Below, in pieces: positions 32,873-41,856 of a DNA stretch of 43,119 bases. The stretch is from NCBI GenBank assembly GCA_009928855.1, contig SABV01000003.1:1-43119 (forward strand), read 5' to 3'. Each line of letters begins with the position of its first letter. The first letter of the stretch is position 1. A program made the position numbers and the translations under genes. The notes under the pieces are model-generated. The model was not told where the DNA came from. It saw only the letters and a program-made list of their open reading frames with translations, and did no database searches. This stretch comes from Erysipelotrichia bacterium. Its GTDB lineage: Bacteria; Muiribacteriota; Ozemobacteria; Ozemobacterales; Ozemobacteraceae.

Positions 32873-33949
32873 ATGATTTTTGAGCTGATGAATCTTTGTA
32901 TGGAAAAGGGCGCGTCTGATCTGCACTTTAAAGTGGGTTATTCGCCAGTTTTGCGGATTGACGGGGCGATGCGGCCTGTTAAAGAGATGCCGCTAATATC
33001 AACCAGCGATTACGAGGCCATGCTGGAATCCATTCTGGACGATCTGCAACTGGTTAATTTTATTAAACATCGCAAGCTGGATCTTGGGTACAGCTTTCAA
33101 AACGCTCGTTTCAGAGTTAACCTTTTTAATGATCTGCACGGTGGAAATGCCGTGTTCAGGGTTATTCCATTTCAGCATCTGGCATTCAGTGATATTGGTC
33201 TGCCGCAGTCCGGGCGAAAGCTGGGCGACAAACAAAAGGGGATGATTCTGGTGACCGGTGCGACCGGTGCAGGTAAATCCACTACACTCTCTGCCTTTAT
33301 TACGCACATCAACACAAACTACTGCAAGTCTGTAGTGACTGTTGAAGATCCTATAGAATATCTTTTTGAAGACGAAATGAGTCTGATTAGTCAGCGGCAG
33401 GTTGGAGTAGACTGCCTTTCTTTTGAGGACGGCATCAGGGGCGCATTAAAAATGGATTGCGATGTGTTGATGGTCGGAGAGCTTCGCAATGCCGATGCTG
33501 TCGAGATGTCTCTGTTAGCCGCAGAATCAGGGAAACTTGTTTTCGCTACCCTGCATAGCAATACTGCGATTCAGGCAATCGATCGTTTCGTAAATCTTTT
33601 TCCGCAGAATCTCCATTCGCAGGTGCTTGGCCGTCTCTCTTCGCATCTGCAGGGTGTTGTAACTCAGACTCTTGTGCCTAAAAAACTTGCGCGTGGTCGA
33701 GTCGCAGCATTTGAAATTTTGATAAATACTCCTGCGGTCAGAGGGTTGATCAATGAAAATCGCGTGCATCTCATTTCTTCCTACCTTGAATCTGGGGCAA
33801 CCAGCGGTATGGTGTCTCTCGACAATTCTCTTGTAGACCTTGTTCTTGAGAATAAGGTCGATAAGACTGAGGCCCTGCTGAGGGCTAATAATAAAAGCTA
33901 TGTAAAACGAAAAATAGAAGAGCGCGACGGTTCCGGAGGTGCAGAATGA
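32873..33949 (+). CDS. pilT: PilT-family retraction ATPase
   Basis: The track start (32825) is too early. ATG 32873 has GGAGG about 5 nt upstream and gives 358 residues starting MIFELMNLCMEKGASDLHFK, the PilT N-terminal form. Walker A GATGAGKST (129-137), aspartate box VEDPIEYL (157-164), Walker B MVGELR (200-205) and histidine box ATLHSNTA (225-232) are all intact. The conserved C-terminal AIRNLIREGK-like stretch reads TPAVRGLINENR. In type IV pili PilT disassembles pilins to retract the fibre. It is first of a three-gene set with ATGA overlaps to the next two, and lies divergent from ftsE. Confidence 0.93.
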   Translation: MIFELMNLCMEKGASDLHFKVGYSPVLRIDGAMRPVKEMPLISTSDYEAMLESILDDLQLVNFIKHRKLDLGYSFQNARFRVNLFNDLHGGNAVFRVIPFQHLAFSDIGLPQSGRKLGDKQKGMILVTGATGAGKSTTLSAFITHINTNYCKSVVTVEDPIEYLFEDEMSLISQRQVGVDCLSFEDGIRGALKMDCDVLMVGELRNADAVEMSLLAAESGKLVFATLHSNTAIQAIDRFVNLFPQNLHSQVLGRLSSHLQGVVTQTLVPKKLARGRVAAFEILINTPAVRGLINENRVHLISSYLESGATSGMVSLDNSLVDLVLENKVDKTEALLRANNKSYVKRKIEERDGSGGAE

Positions 33950-34989
33950 GACCGGAAGTATTTGAATATTTTGAAAGAGCCATGGAAATGGGGGCCAGTG
34001 ATCTGATTTTGAAGCCGGGTTCGCCGCCGTCTTTCAGGGTAAACAGGCATTTGCTTGTGTCTGAAGACGAAGCGTTGGCCCCACAGCAGATGTATGACCT
34101 CTTTTTGCCGATTGTCAGCGCTTCCCAGCAAGAAGAGCTGCGCACCAGATTTTATGTTAATTCAATTTTTTCTTATCGTCATCAGACGCGTGTCAGATTT
34201 TATATTTTTCAGCAACGCGAGGGTCTGGCTGGTTCTTTTAGATTTATTCCGCCAAAAGTTCCTACGATAAGAGAGTTGGGGCTTCCTGAATCATTGATCA
34301 GTATAGCAGCCAGTCCGCGTGGGCTTTTTCTGATCGCAGGGCCGGCGTGTTCTGGCAAGACTATGACTATTGCTGCAATGGCAGATGCTATCAACAAAAG
34401 GTTTGCGCGCCATATTATAACTATGGAAAGCCCGGTAGAGGTTATTTATACGCCCAGCCAGGCCGTTTTTACACAGGTGGAAATAGGAAAAGTTATTGGC
34501 TCTTATTCTGAAGCTCTCACAAACTCACTGCGCGAGGATCCCGATGTAATAATTCTGGGTGAACTGAGTGACCGCGCTACGGTTGAGCAGGCTTTGATGG
34601 CTGCAGAAACCGGGCATTTTGTTCTTTCTTCATTGCCTACAATGGGTGCCGGGCAGACTATTGAGCATATCGTCAGTATGTATCCTCCGGGCAAACAGGA
34701 AGAAGCTCGTTCGCAGCTGAGCCTTAGTCTGATCGGCATCTTTTCGCAGATGCTGGTTCCGAGCGTGAATCCTTTTCAGGCGCCGGGAGTTGCGTATGAA
34801 TTGATGCTGGTTAATCCTGCAATCAAAAACCTGATTCGCGATAAAAGATACAATCAGATGAACACTGCAATGATAATGGCTAAGAGAGAGGGTTGTGTCA
34901 CTTTCAAGGAATCGCTTGAAAAACTGATAAGAAACGAAGGCGTCAATCAGGACATTGTTAGAAGTTTGCTGCAGGAGTTAGAAGAATGA
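33946..34989 (+). CDS. Second PilT-family ATPase, with altered motifs
   Basis: The 347-residue protein is a paralog of PilT, starting with EYFERAMEMGASDLILKPGSPPSF (ASDLHLxxGxPP family signature). The Walker A is complete (GPACSGKT, 132-139) and the Walker B reads DPDVIILGEL. The aspartate box is MESPVE in place of EDPIE, the arginine after Walker B is lost (GELSDR), and the histidine box reads LSSLPTMGA so its catalytic-sensor His is replaced by Pro. NPAIKNLIRDKR, near the C-terminus, is well kept. The changes suggest a nucleotide-binding subunit with low or no hydrolysis, comparable to PilU-type partners, but the homology does not prove it. Its ATG overlaps the pilT stop. Confidence 0.88.
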   Translation: MRPEVFEYFERAMEMGASDLILKPGSPPSFRVNRHLLVSEDEALAPQQMYDLFLPIVSASQQEELRTRFYVNSIFSYRHQTRVRFYIFQQREGLAGSFRFIPPKVPTIRELGLPESLISIAASPRGLFLIAGPACSGKTMTIAAMADAINKRFARHIITMESPVEVIYTPSQAVFTQVEIGKVIGSYSEALTNSLREDPDVIILGELSDRATVEQALMAAETGHFVLSSLPTMGAGQTIEHIVSMYPPGKQEEARSQLSLSLIGIFSQMLVPSVNPFQAPGVAYELMLVNPAIKNLIRDKRYNQMNTAMIMAKREGCVTFKESLEKLIRNEGVNQDIVRSLLQELEE

Positions 34990-37310
34990 ACGAATTAGCT
35001 CAAAAACGTATCCGGGAAATCAGGGAAAAAGTTGCTGCTGCAGTCAATAAACATCTGACAATGGACCTTTCAGAGGCTGCCAGGGGCAAGCTTTTTATGA
35101 CGCTTGCCGGCACAGCTCTTGAGAGCTCTAAGGGAGCCATCTTCAATTATTTGCAGACCAGGCCGGAAAGAGAAGAAGCCATTATTGCCGCCAGCAAGTT
35201 TGACTGCGAGTCGATCGAGACTTTTTTGCTGGAACAGCTTAAAAAACCTCACGCATTGTATCGTGAAGTTATCATTGAACAGCTTGGGCTTAAAAAACGT
35301 GAAGCGCTGGTATCTCTTCTGAAGCCTTTTTTGGCTGATCCAGACAGGCATGTTCGCTTTCAGACAATTCACAGCCTTTTTAATATTGGCGGCAGAGAAG
35401 CGGCTCTTGCAATGTGCGAATTTATTTCTGATCCTGACGAATGGATCTCAATGACTATTCTGCGCTTGTTGTGCATTATGCGCGAGCTTGATTCAATTCC
35501 CATTCTTGCCGAAAAATACTATCAGGATGACGATTTAAGGCGCAAAGCTTTGATGATATCGTTTCTTGCAAGGTTCAGAAGTGTAACTTTGCTTGGTATT
35601 TTTGATCAGGGAATTCAGGCCCGTGATGCGCGCCTGCGAGCGAACTCTATCGAGGCGGTCGGCAACCTTAATTTGCCGGCAGCAGAAATAAGATCTCGAA
35701 TTGAGCCTTCTTTGCGTGATCCAAACAATCGTATCAGAGCGAACTCTATTTTAGCGCTTGCCAGGCTAGATCCTGAAAAAATCAAGCCTGAAATCGCCGA
35801 GATGGTTAATTCAAACGATGTTCAATTGAGGCGTAGCGCCGCTTTTATTCTGGGCATGATTCCTTCTGACGACTATCATGATCTGGCCGCTATTCTGGTT
35901 GTAGACCAGAATGATGCCGTCAGAAAAAGAATGATCCAGTCGCTTCGCAATTTTTCTTCAGAGTTTGTTTGCAATCAGCTCGAAAAGGCGCTCGGTGACG
36001 CGGACAAATGGATTCGCAAACACGCAGTGGATATGGCAGCGCGTGTATCCAATTTTCCGCATAAGAAAGTTCTTACTCTCCTTAAGACCGAGAGAGCCGC
36101 GCCGAATCTGGCTGCCTGCATGAACTTTTTTGCTGCGCATCCGGTTGAAGAAGCACTTGGACCAATAAAAATGCATGTTAAAGATCGACGCTTACCCGTT
36201 GTTAAAGCGTTTTTAAATGCAATGGCTTCTATCGGCGGCATGGAAGGTGTCAAATCTGTTGCGCCTCGATTAGAACAGAAAGACCCGTCTGTGACTCAAG
36301 CCTTGAGCGAGGTTCTTATCAAAGCCGGTGGAGGTAAGACTCTTGATGATCTTGTTGAAAAATTTGCTCAGGCTCGCAACGAAAATCAGGTGATCACTCT
36401 TGTGCCTTCCCTGCTCAGTTCGCTTGAAATTCTAGGCCAGGGCGATAATATGCCTGAACCTTTGCTCAGAAGTCTTGAGTCTGTAGCAGTCGAAATTGTT
36501 GCCGAGCCCCCAGAGTCGCCAGTTATAACGTCAGAGTCGCTTGCTGAATTTTCTGGTGCTGATACAGCCGGACTCGTAGAGATTCAGGGCGAAGAACCAG
36601 AGCTTACTCTCGATTTTTCTTCTAACTTACCTGATCTTTCAACACTCGGGTCTGCAGCAGTAAACGAAAAAATGCCCACCGAAGACTCAGAAGCAGACGC
36701 TGACAAAACAGATGCCGAAAAACATTCAATACATTATCGTCAGGGTCTTAAAGCCTACAATATTGGCAAGTATAAAAAGGCTATAACTGAATTTAACAGA
36801 GTTCTTGAAACCGATGAGCACCCTCCGAAAAACGTCTTTTTATACATGGGCATCATTTACAGCGACCAGGAAAATTATGAACAGGCCAGAGATTACCTGC
36901 AAACCTTTCTTCAGAAGGCCCCTGATCACGAAAAGGCCCTTTTTCTGCTCGGAAAAATTTATAAACAGTTGAAAAACTGGGATGGCATGATCAAGATTTA
37001 TTCTCGCTTTGTTGGCGGCGAACTTAAGATTTCACCAAAAATGAAAATGCGTGTTTATCATGACCTTGGCATTGCTCAGATCCTTATCGGAAAATATCAA
37101 GAGGGTTTAAAGCTCCTTTCGGCTCTTCTCAAAAAAAAGCCGGAAGATGCAGAAGTCGCCTATTATGCGGCACTCGCGCAGTTCCATCTCGAAAATTTAC
37201 CGGCGGCGGCCACAATATTGCAGTCTGCAGTAAAAAATGCGGTTGGTAATAAAAGAATTGCACGCCTGATCGATGCTCTTGCCAAAAAAATTCGTGGCGA
37301 AGAAAACTGA
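34986..37310 (+). CDS. HEAT-TPR scaffold protein linked to PilT ATPases
   Basis: The 774-residue cytoplasmic protein has HEAT-type repeats from about 50 to 480 (VRFQTIHSLFNIGGREAA, LRANSIEAVGNLNLPA, IRANSILALARLDPEKI, LRRSAAFILGMIPSD), an acidic linker (about 500-575) and TPRs (about 580-774; HYRQGLKAYNIGKYKKAITEFNRVLETDEHPP). No signal peptide or membrane helix is seen. Its start overlaps the second PilT gene by 4 nt (ATGA), giving tight co-expression. A scaffold role for the retraction motors is inferred from operon structure. Confidence 0.9.
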   Translation: MNELAQKRIREIREKVAAAVNKHLTMDLSEAARGKLFMTLAGTALESSKGAIFNYLQTRPEREEAIIAASKFDCESIETFLLEQLKKPHALYREVIIEQLGLKKREALVSLLKPFLADPDRHVRFQTIHSLFNIGGREAALAMCEFISDPDEWISMTILRLLCIMRELDSIPILAEKYYQDDDLRRKALMISFLARFRSVTLLGIFDQGIQARDARLRANSIEAVGNLNLPAAEIRSRIEPSLRDPNNRIRANSILALARLDPEKIKPEIAEMVNSNDVQLRRSAAFILGMIPSDDYHDLAAILVVDQNDAVRKRMIQSLRNFSSEFVCNQLEKALGDADKWIRKHAVDMAARVSNFPHKKVLTLLKTERAAPNLAACMNFFAAHPVEEALGPIKMHVKDRRLPVVKAFLNAMASIGGMEGVKSVAPRLEQKDPSVTQALSEVLIKAGGGKTLDDLVEKFAQARNENQVITLVPSLLSSLEILGQGDNMPEPLLRSLESVAVEIVAEPPESPVITSESLAEFSGADTAGLVEIQGEEPELTLDFSSNLPDLSTLGSAAVNEKMPTEDSEADADKTDAEKHSIHYRQGLKAYNIGKYKKAITEFNRVLETDEHPPKNVFLYMGIIYSDQENYEQARDYLQTFLQKAPDHEKALFLLGKIYKQLKNWDGMIKIYSRFVGGELKISPKMKMRVYHDLGIAQILIGKYQEGLKLLSALLKKKPEDAEVAYYAALAQFHLENLPAAATILQSAVKNAVGNKRIARLIDALAKKIRGEEN

Positions 37311-37339
37311 CCGGCCAGTTTGCTGAAGTTTCTGGTTAC

Positions 37340-37384
37340 AGCGCTTAAAAGTGTAGATTGTGTTTAATCAAGCTTTTAAGCGCT
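37340..37384 (+). repeat. Perfect 12-bp inverted repeat downstream of the HEAT-TPR gene
   Basis: AGCGCTTAAAAG and CTTTTAAGCGCT flank 21 nt, about 30 nt after the HEAT-TPR stop and 160 nt before proS. No T-run follows, so it is not a classical terminator; it may still act as a hairpin or a dimeric-regulator site. The rest of this 233-nt gap holds only a possible -10 (TATGAT, 37450-37455) for proS. Confidence 0.5.
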
Positions 37385-37543
37385 TTACTTACATGGCAAC
37401 TTTGTCATTGCCGTCGAGAATACAGCTTTTAGTGATTTTTCGCCGAATTTATGATAGATTTGTCGATGCAAAAAACAGGTTAAAAATAACAGGGGCTCGC
37501 ACAAGGAGCTTCGATGCTTATTACCAAATGAAAGGCTCAACTG

Positions 37544-38998
37544 ATGAACAAACCTGACTCTCAGAACACTAACAAGAAGCTGGACGCTATCACGCCTAAA
37601 TCCGAAGATATTTCGCGCTGGTATACCGATGTGGTGCTCAAGGCGAAAATGGCTGATTATTCACCCGTTAAGGGTTGCATGGTGATCAGACCATACGGTT
37701 ATGCTCTCTGGGAAAACATACAGAAGCTTCTTGATGTTGAATTCAAGCGACTTGGCCATCAAAACGCATATTTTCCGCTCTTGATTCCGGAAAGTTTTCT
37801 GACCAAGGAAGCTGAGCATGTCGAAGGTTTTGCGCCCGAAGTTGCGTGGGTAACTCACGGTGGTCATGAAGAACTTGAAGAGCGTCTTGCCATAAGACCA
37901 ACTTCAGAAGCTATTATTGGCCACATGTATTCAAAGTGGATCGAAAGTTATCGTGATTTGCCGGTTCTTATTAACCAGTGGGCCAACGTTTTAAGATGGG
38001 AAAAGGTTACCCGCCCATTTTTGCGGACAACCGAATTCTTGTGGCAGGAAGGCCATACCGCGCATCGTACACATGAAGAAGCCCAGCAGGAAGTCATGCA
38101 GATGCTCAAGGTTTATAAGGACTTTGTTGAAGGGGATCTGGCTATTCCTCTGGTGACTGGCGAAAAGAGCCAGAAGGAAAAATTTGCCGGAGCTCTTAAT
38201 ACTTACACTATTGAGGCGCTGATGCCTGATGGGCAGGCTCTCCAGTCAGGAACCTCACATGATCTCGGGCAGAATTTTGCCAAAGCGTTCAATATTAACT
38301 TTCTCGATTCTGACGGCCAGCGCAAGTTTGCCTGGACAACATCATGGGGCATGTCGACCAGAATTATCGGTGCGGCAATTATGGTTCACGGCGATGATCG
38401 CGGGTTGAGATTGCCTCCTAGAGTTGCTCCGATGCAGGCTGTTGTGATTCCTATCGTTTATAAAGATTCTCAAGATGTTATTGTTAAGGCTAAAGAACTT
38501 ACCAAACGACTTCTTGCTGCAGATGTCAGAGTGCATCTCGATGATCGCGAAGGTTTCAAGCCGGGCTGGAAATATTCTGAATATGAAATGATGGGTGTTC
38601 CGCTGCGTGTTGAAATCGGGCAGAAGGATCTTGAGAAAAATCAGGTTTGTCTCGTCAGGCGTGATACTCTCGAAAAAATGTTTGTTCCTGATGTCGAACT
38701 TGAAGAAACTGTCGCACGCCTCATGAAAGAGATTCAGCAGAACCTTTTTAATCAGGCCTCTGAAATTTTGAAGAACAAAACATTTAAGGCCGCTTCTTTT
38801 GAAGAATTTGTATCAGTCATCAGAGAAAAGCATGGCATGGCAGATCTGGTCTGGTGCGGATCGACTGAGTGCGAAGCCCGCTTTAAGGCCGAGGGTGGGG
38901 CTACGATACGATGTTTTAATGATGGCGAAATAGATGGCCCATGCGCAGTCTGCGGAAAAGAAGGCACAAAAAGGGTGTTTGTCGCCAGAGCTTATTGA
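37544..38998 (+). CDS. proS: Prolyl-tRNA synthetase, archaeal/eukaryotic-type (class III)
   Basis: The 484-residue class II synthetase charges tRNA-Pro. It starts with the archaeal-type region KLDAITPKSEDISRWYTDVV and has motif 2-like RWEKVTRPFLRTTEFLWQEGHTAH. The TSWGMSTRIIGAAIMVHGDDRGLRLPP segment is the family's motif 3. The C-terminal zinc-type domain shows CGSTEC and CAVCGK and ends ...RVFVARAY, as in this branch. The bacterial-type editing insertion is absent. This form is common in some bacteria, so it is not evidence of recent transfer by itself. An AAAGG lies about 7 nt before the ATG; a strong terminator follows. Confidence 0.95.
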   Translation: MNKPDSQNTNKKLDAITPKSEDISRWYTDVVLKAKMADYSPVKGCMVIRPYGYALWENIQKLLDVEFKRLGHQNAYFPLLIPESFLTKEAEHVEGFAPEVAWVTHGGHEELEERLAIRPTSEAIIGHMYSKWIESYRDLPVLINQWANVLRWEKVTRPFLRTTEFLWQEGHTAHRTHEEAQQEVMQMLKVYKDFVEGDLAIPLVTGEKSQKEKFAGALNTYTIEALMPDGQALQSGTSHDLGQNFAKAFNINFLDSDGQRKFAWTTSWGMSTRIIGAAIMVHGDDRGLRLPPRVAPMQAVVIPIVYKDSQDVIVKAKELTKRLLAADVRVHLDDREGFKPGWKYSEYEMMGVPLRVEIGQKDLEKNQVCLVRRDTLEKMFVPDVELEETVARLMKEIQQNLFNQASEILKNKTFKAASFEEFVSVIREKHGMADLVWCGSTECEARFKAEGGATIRCFNDGEIDGPCAVCGKEGTKRVFVARAY

Positions 38999-39014
38999 TA
39001 AAGCACAACAAGCG

Positions 39015-39053
39015 GCACCGGTTCAAATAATCGAACTGGTGCTGTTTTTTTTT
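39015..39053 (+). terminator. Rho-independent terminator after proS
   Basis: GCACCGGTTC pairs with GAACTGGTGC across an 8-nt loop (one G-U pair), followed by TGTTTTTTTTT. It lies 16 nt after the proS stop, so proS is separated from the HEAT gene. Confidence 0.88.
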
Positions 39054-39099
39054 ATTCTGATTATGATAAAATAAACGAAACTCAGATGGTCGGGAAGTT

Positions 39100-40608
39100 A
39101 TGAAAATGGATATTAAAGTAAAAAGACTCCTCAAAGATCTGACAAACTCAGATGATGATCTGCGGGCACTCTCGGCAATGACTCTTATGAAACTTGATTT
39201 TCCTGATAATGTTGCCCGCGAAGAAGTTTTGCAAAGCCTTGTTAAGGCAACCCAGGATAAAAGCGTTTCGGTCAGATTCTTTGCGCGCAAAGCAATAGAT
39301 AAAATAAAAAAAACCGAGAAGCTTTTAAAAACGGGCATAAGCGAGTCATCTGTCGGGCTTGACGAAACTCTCGTTGCAGATGACTACAAAGAGCGTTTGG
39401 CGGCTGTAATGGAGATAAGCTCAACCGGTAATGCAGAATACAAGCAAAAATTGCTTAAAATGCTTGAAACTGAGGATCATGCATTTGTCAGGGCTGCTCT
39501 TATAAGCTGTCTTAAATTATTTATGGACAAGGCCGAGGCCTCTGTCTTAAGTCCCTTTCTTTCTGATGCTGATAATCGCGTCAGGTCCAATACTATAGAA
39601 GCATTAGAATATCTTAAGGCTGAAGAGGTCATTCCGGCTCTTTTTTCTGCTTTGTCTGACCCGGATAACCGCATCAGAGCTGTTGCAGCTAAGGCATTGC
39701 AGTCTTTTGGCGAGGAAAAAGTATTTGCTGAATTAAAAAAAATGCTTGAGTCCCCTGAAGAATGGATGAAAAGCAGCGCCATTTACGCACTGTCGCATAT
39801 TCAGGCCGGTGAAGCCATAGAATTGCTGCTTGAAGCTGCCAGACTTGCCACAAGTGCAGAAATAAGAATCAGAGCAATTGTTGCGCTCGCCAATTATTAT
39901 GACTCAACTACATATGGCTTTTTGAAGGCTCTCGCCACCAGTGGTGAAGGTATCTTCAAAGAAACGGCGAACAAGGCTCTCAGACTCCTGGAAGAAAAAC
40001 ACGGGGCCGAGCCGCCTGTTGCGACCATAGTAGCTGTGCATGCCGAGTCTGTTGAAACACCGTCACTCGAAAAACCGGTTTCAGACGGTGGGCGTGCCGA
40101 TGATATCACTTCTGCCGTTTCAAAGCTTTTTCGCAAAGGAAAAGAAGAAGCGATTGGTCTTTCAAACCGTGCTGCGATAAATTTTGCCGTTACCGACATC
40201 AAAAAAGAGCTGGATGAACTATGCAAAGAAGTCGGACGCACTGCTTTCGACATTTACCAGTCGGGCGAAATTGAGTTGTCGGCTTTGTTAACTCAGGGGC
40301 ATGAGATTCTCAGAATGAATTTCTTTATTCAAAAATACGCAGAACAAGAAGAAAAAGCGGCCAGTAAAAAGCCGACAGGTTTTCTGGAACAACTCAAAAG
40401 CCTTTTCTCAAAAACTGCAGAGCAGAAGCAGTCTGCTTCTCAGGCAGAAAAATTTACCAAAAAGCGTGATGAGCTTTTATGTAAGTTCGGGTTGCTTGCC
40501 CTGAAAAAATACGAAACAGAAGAATTTAGGCATAAACAGATAGATGCTTATTTTGTAACCTACCAGCGTCTTTTAAAAAAGCTCGACGCTGAGCAGAAAA
40601 AAATCTAA
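39100..40608 (+). CDS. HEAT-repeat protein with helical C-terminal domain
   Basis: The 502-residue soluble protein has HEAT repeats from about 5 to 300 (VRANTIEALEYL-type units: VRSNTIEALEYLKAEEVI, IRAVAAKALQSFGEEKV, MKSSAIYALSHIQAGEA). A Pro/Glu/Ser linker and a helical, lysine-rich C-terminal half (about 330-500) with no recognised family follow. Start may be 39100 or the in-frame ATG at 39106; GGGAAG suits the second slightly better. It is first of a possible set with apt (14 nt downstream). TATGAT at 39062-39067, just after the proS terminator, may be its -10. No function can be assigned. Confidence 0.87.
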   Translation: MKMDIKVKRLLKDLTNSDDDLRALSAMTLMKLDFPDNVAREEVLQSLVKATQDKSVSVRFFARKAIDKIKKTEKLLKTGISESSVGLDETLVADDYKERLAAVMEISSTGNAEYKQKLLKMLETEDHAFVRAALISCLKLFMDKAEASVLSPFLSDADNRVRSNTIEALEYLKAEEVIPALFSALSDPDNRIRAVAAKALQSFGEEKVFAELKKMLESPEEWMKSSAIYALSHIQAGEAIELLLEAARLATSAEIRIRAIVALANYYDSTTYGFLKALATSGEGIFKETANKALRLLEEKHGAEPPVATIVAVHAESVETPSLEKPVSDGGRADDITSAVSKLFRKGKEEAIGLSNRAAINFAVTDIKKELDELCKEVGRTAFDIYQSGEIELSALLTQGHEILRMNFFIQKYAEQEEKAASKKPTGFLEQLKSLFSKTAEQKQSASQAEKFTKKRDELLCKFGLLALKKYETEEFRHKQIDAYFVTYQRLLKKLDAEQKKI

Positions 40609-40622
40609 TTAACGAGGCAGCA

Positions 40623-41135
40623 ATGGATCTGAAGAAATTTATCAGAGATGTCCCTGACTTTCCCAAACCCGGAATCATATTCAAGGATATAACCCCCCTT
40701 CTTGCGGATAAGAGCGCTTTTGCTGCAATGATTGATGTTTTTGCCGATAAATACCGCGAAGCTGGCATCAGCAAAATATGCGGCATTGAATCACGCGGCT
40801 TTATAATCGGTGCTGCTCTGGCTTTGCGTATGAATGTTGGTTTTGTGCCCATTCGCAAAGCTGGCAAATTACCGTGTAAATCTGTTCGTAGAGAATATAG
40901 TCTAGAATACGGCAAAGATGCCATCGAGATTCATGCTGATGCTCTTAAAAAGGGCGAACGTGTGCTGCTGGTGGATGATCTTATCGCAACAGGTGGTACA
41001 GCTCTGGCTGCATTAGCGTTGCTCGAAGACATTGGCGCAGACGTGGTCGGCGTAACTTTTGTGGTTGAACTAGAATTTCTCAAGGGAATCGAAAAGTTTG
41101 ACCGGGCAAAAGTTTTCTCGCTGCTCAAATATTGA
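40623..41135 (+). CDS. apt: Adenine phosphoribosyltransferase
   Basis: The 170-residue cytoplasmic enzyme makes AMP from adenine and PRPP in purine salvage. Family features are FPKPGIIFKDITPLL (15-27), GIESRGFIIGAAL (54-66), and the PRPP-binding motif RVLLVDDLIATGGTA (113-127). Length is standard (170-180). GAGG lies 6 nt before the ATG. The stop at 41135 is 4 nt before the next gene's GTG. Confidence 0.97.
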   Translation: MDLKKFIRDVPDFPKPGIIFKDITPLLADKSAFAAMIDVFADKYREAGISKICGIESRGFIIGAALALRMNVGFVPIRKAGKLPCKSVRREYSLEYGKDAIEIHADALKKGERVLLVDDLIATGGTALAALALLEDIGADVVGVTFVVELEFLKGIEKFDRAKVFSLLKY

Positions 41136-41139
41136 TTCT

Positions 41140-41856
41140 GTGATAAATCGGTCTGTATGGGCAATTATACCGGTCAGGGGTGGTTCAAAGCGTCTGGAGC
41201 GCAAAAATATCATGCCTTTTGCCGGTATCTCTCTGACCCGGCGGGTCGTTGAAACTGCCCGGCGATGTGGCCGTTTCTGTCGAGTGCTTGTGACCACCGA
41301 TGATCAAGAGATTGCAGAAGAAGCAAAATCGGCAGGCGCCGAAGTGCCCTTTCTCAGGCCTGCCAGTCTAGCTACTGATACAGCATCTTCGCTTGATACC
41401 CTGCTTCATGCCTTTGAATATATGCTTGGCGCATTTCCTGAAGACAAGCCAGAAGCCGTTGGTCTTTTGCAGGCAACTTCTCCATTGCTGCAGGCCAGAC
41501 ATCTTAATGAGGCAGTTGACGTTTTTTTTAACGGTGATTTTAACAGTCTTTCATCTATGAAAAGGGTGACGCAGCACCCTGAGTGGATGTTTTATCTTGA
41601 CACGGTAACCCGTCAGGCTACCCCTGAAAGTCGCTCTGGTATAGTGTCGTCAGCAGCAGAGCTCAAAAAACGCTTCATTGAAAACGGTGCCGTTTATCTG
41701 GTAAAAACCTCATGGCTGGCAGAATCGAAGAGTATTTATGATTTTGACCGGCATGGTTGTTACGAAATGTCTGCCGAAGACTCGATAGATATAGACACCC
41801 GCCCAGACTGGGATTATGCAGAATTTATGTTTGAAAAACGTCAGAAGTCAGGTTGA
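41140..41856 (+). CDS. neuA: CMP-sugar synthetase (acylneuraminate cytidylyltransferase family)
   Basis: This enzyme family activates nonulosonic acids (sialic, pseudaminic or legionaminic) with CTP for surface glycans. The signature AIIPVRGGSKRLERKNIMPFAG is at the N-terminus, and VTTDDQEIAEEA, LLQATSPLLQARH and the C-terminal DSIDIDTRPDWDYAE are all typical. The track's TTG start (41098) lies inside apt. The in-frame GTG at 41140 gives 238 residues beginning VINRSVWAIIPVRGG, the expected length. No nonulosonate synthase or transferase gene is in the window, so the sugar is unknown. The 3' end overlaps the convergent GGDEF gene by 9 nt. Confidence 0.88.
   Translation: MINRSVWAIIPVRGGSKRLERKNIMPFAGISLTRRVVETARRCGRFCRVLVTTDDQEIAEEAKSAGAEVPFLRPASLATDTASSLDTLLHAFEYMLGAFPEDKPEAVGLLQATSPLLQARHLNEAVDVFFNGDFNSLSSMKRVTQHPEWMFYLDTVTRQATPESRSGIVSSAAELKKRFIENGAVYLVKTSWLAESKSIYDFDRHGCYEMSAEDSIDIDTRPDWDYAEFMFEKRQKSG

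Noticed and set aside
37311-37543. T-box leader for proS
   Set aside because: No T-box sequence (TGGNACCGCG-like) or antiterminator/terminator pair was found in the gap.
37360-37557. 65-aa ORF upstream of proS
   Set aside because: It starts inside the inverted repeat, overlaps proS, and lacks a ribosome site or recognisable family.
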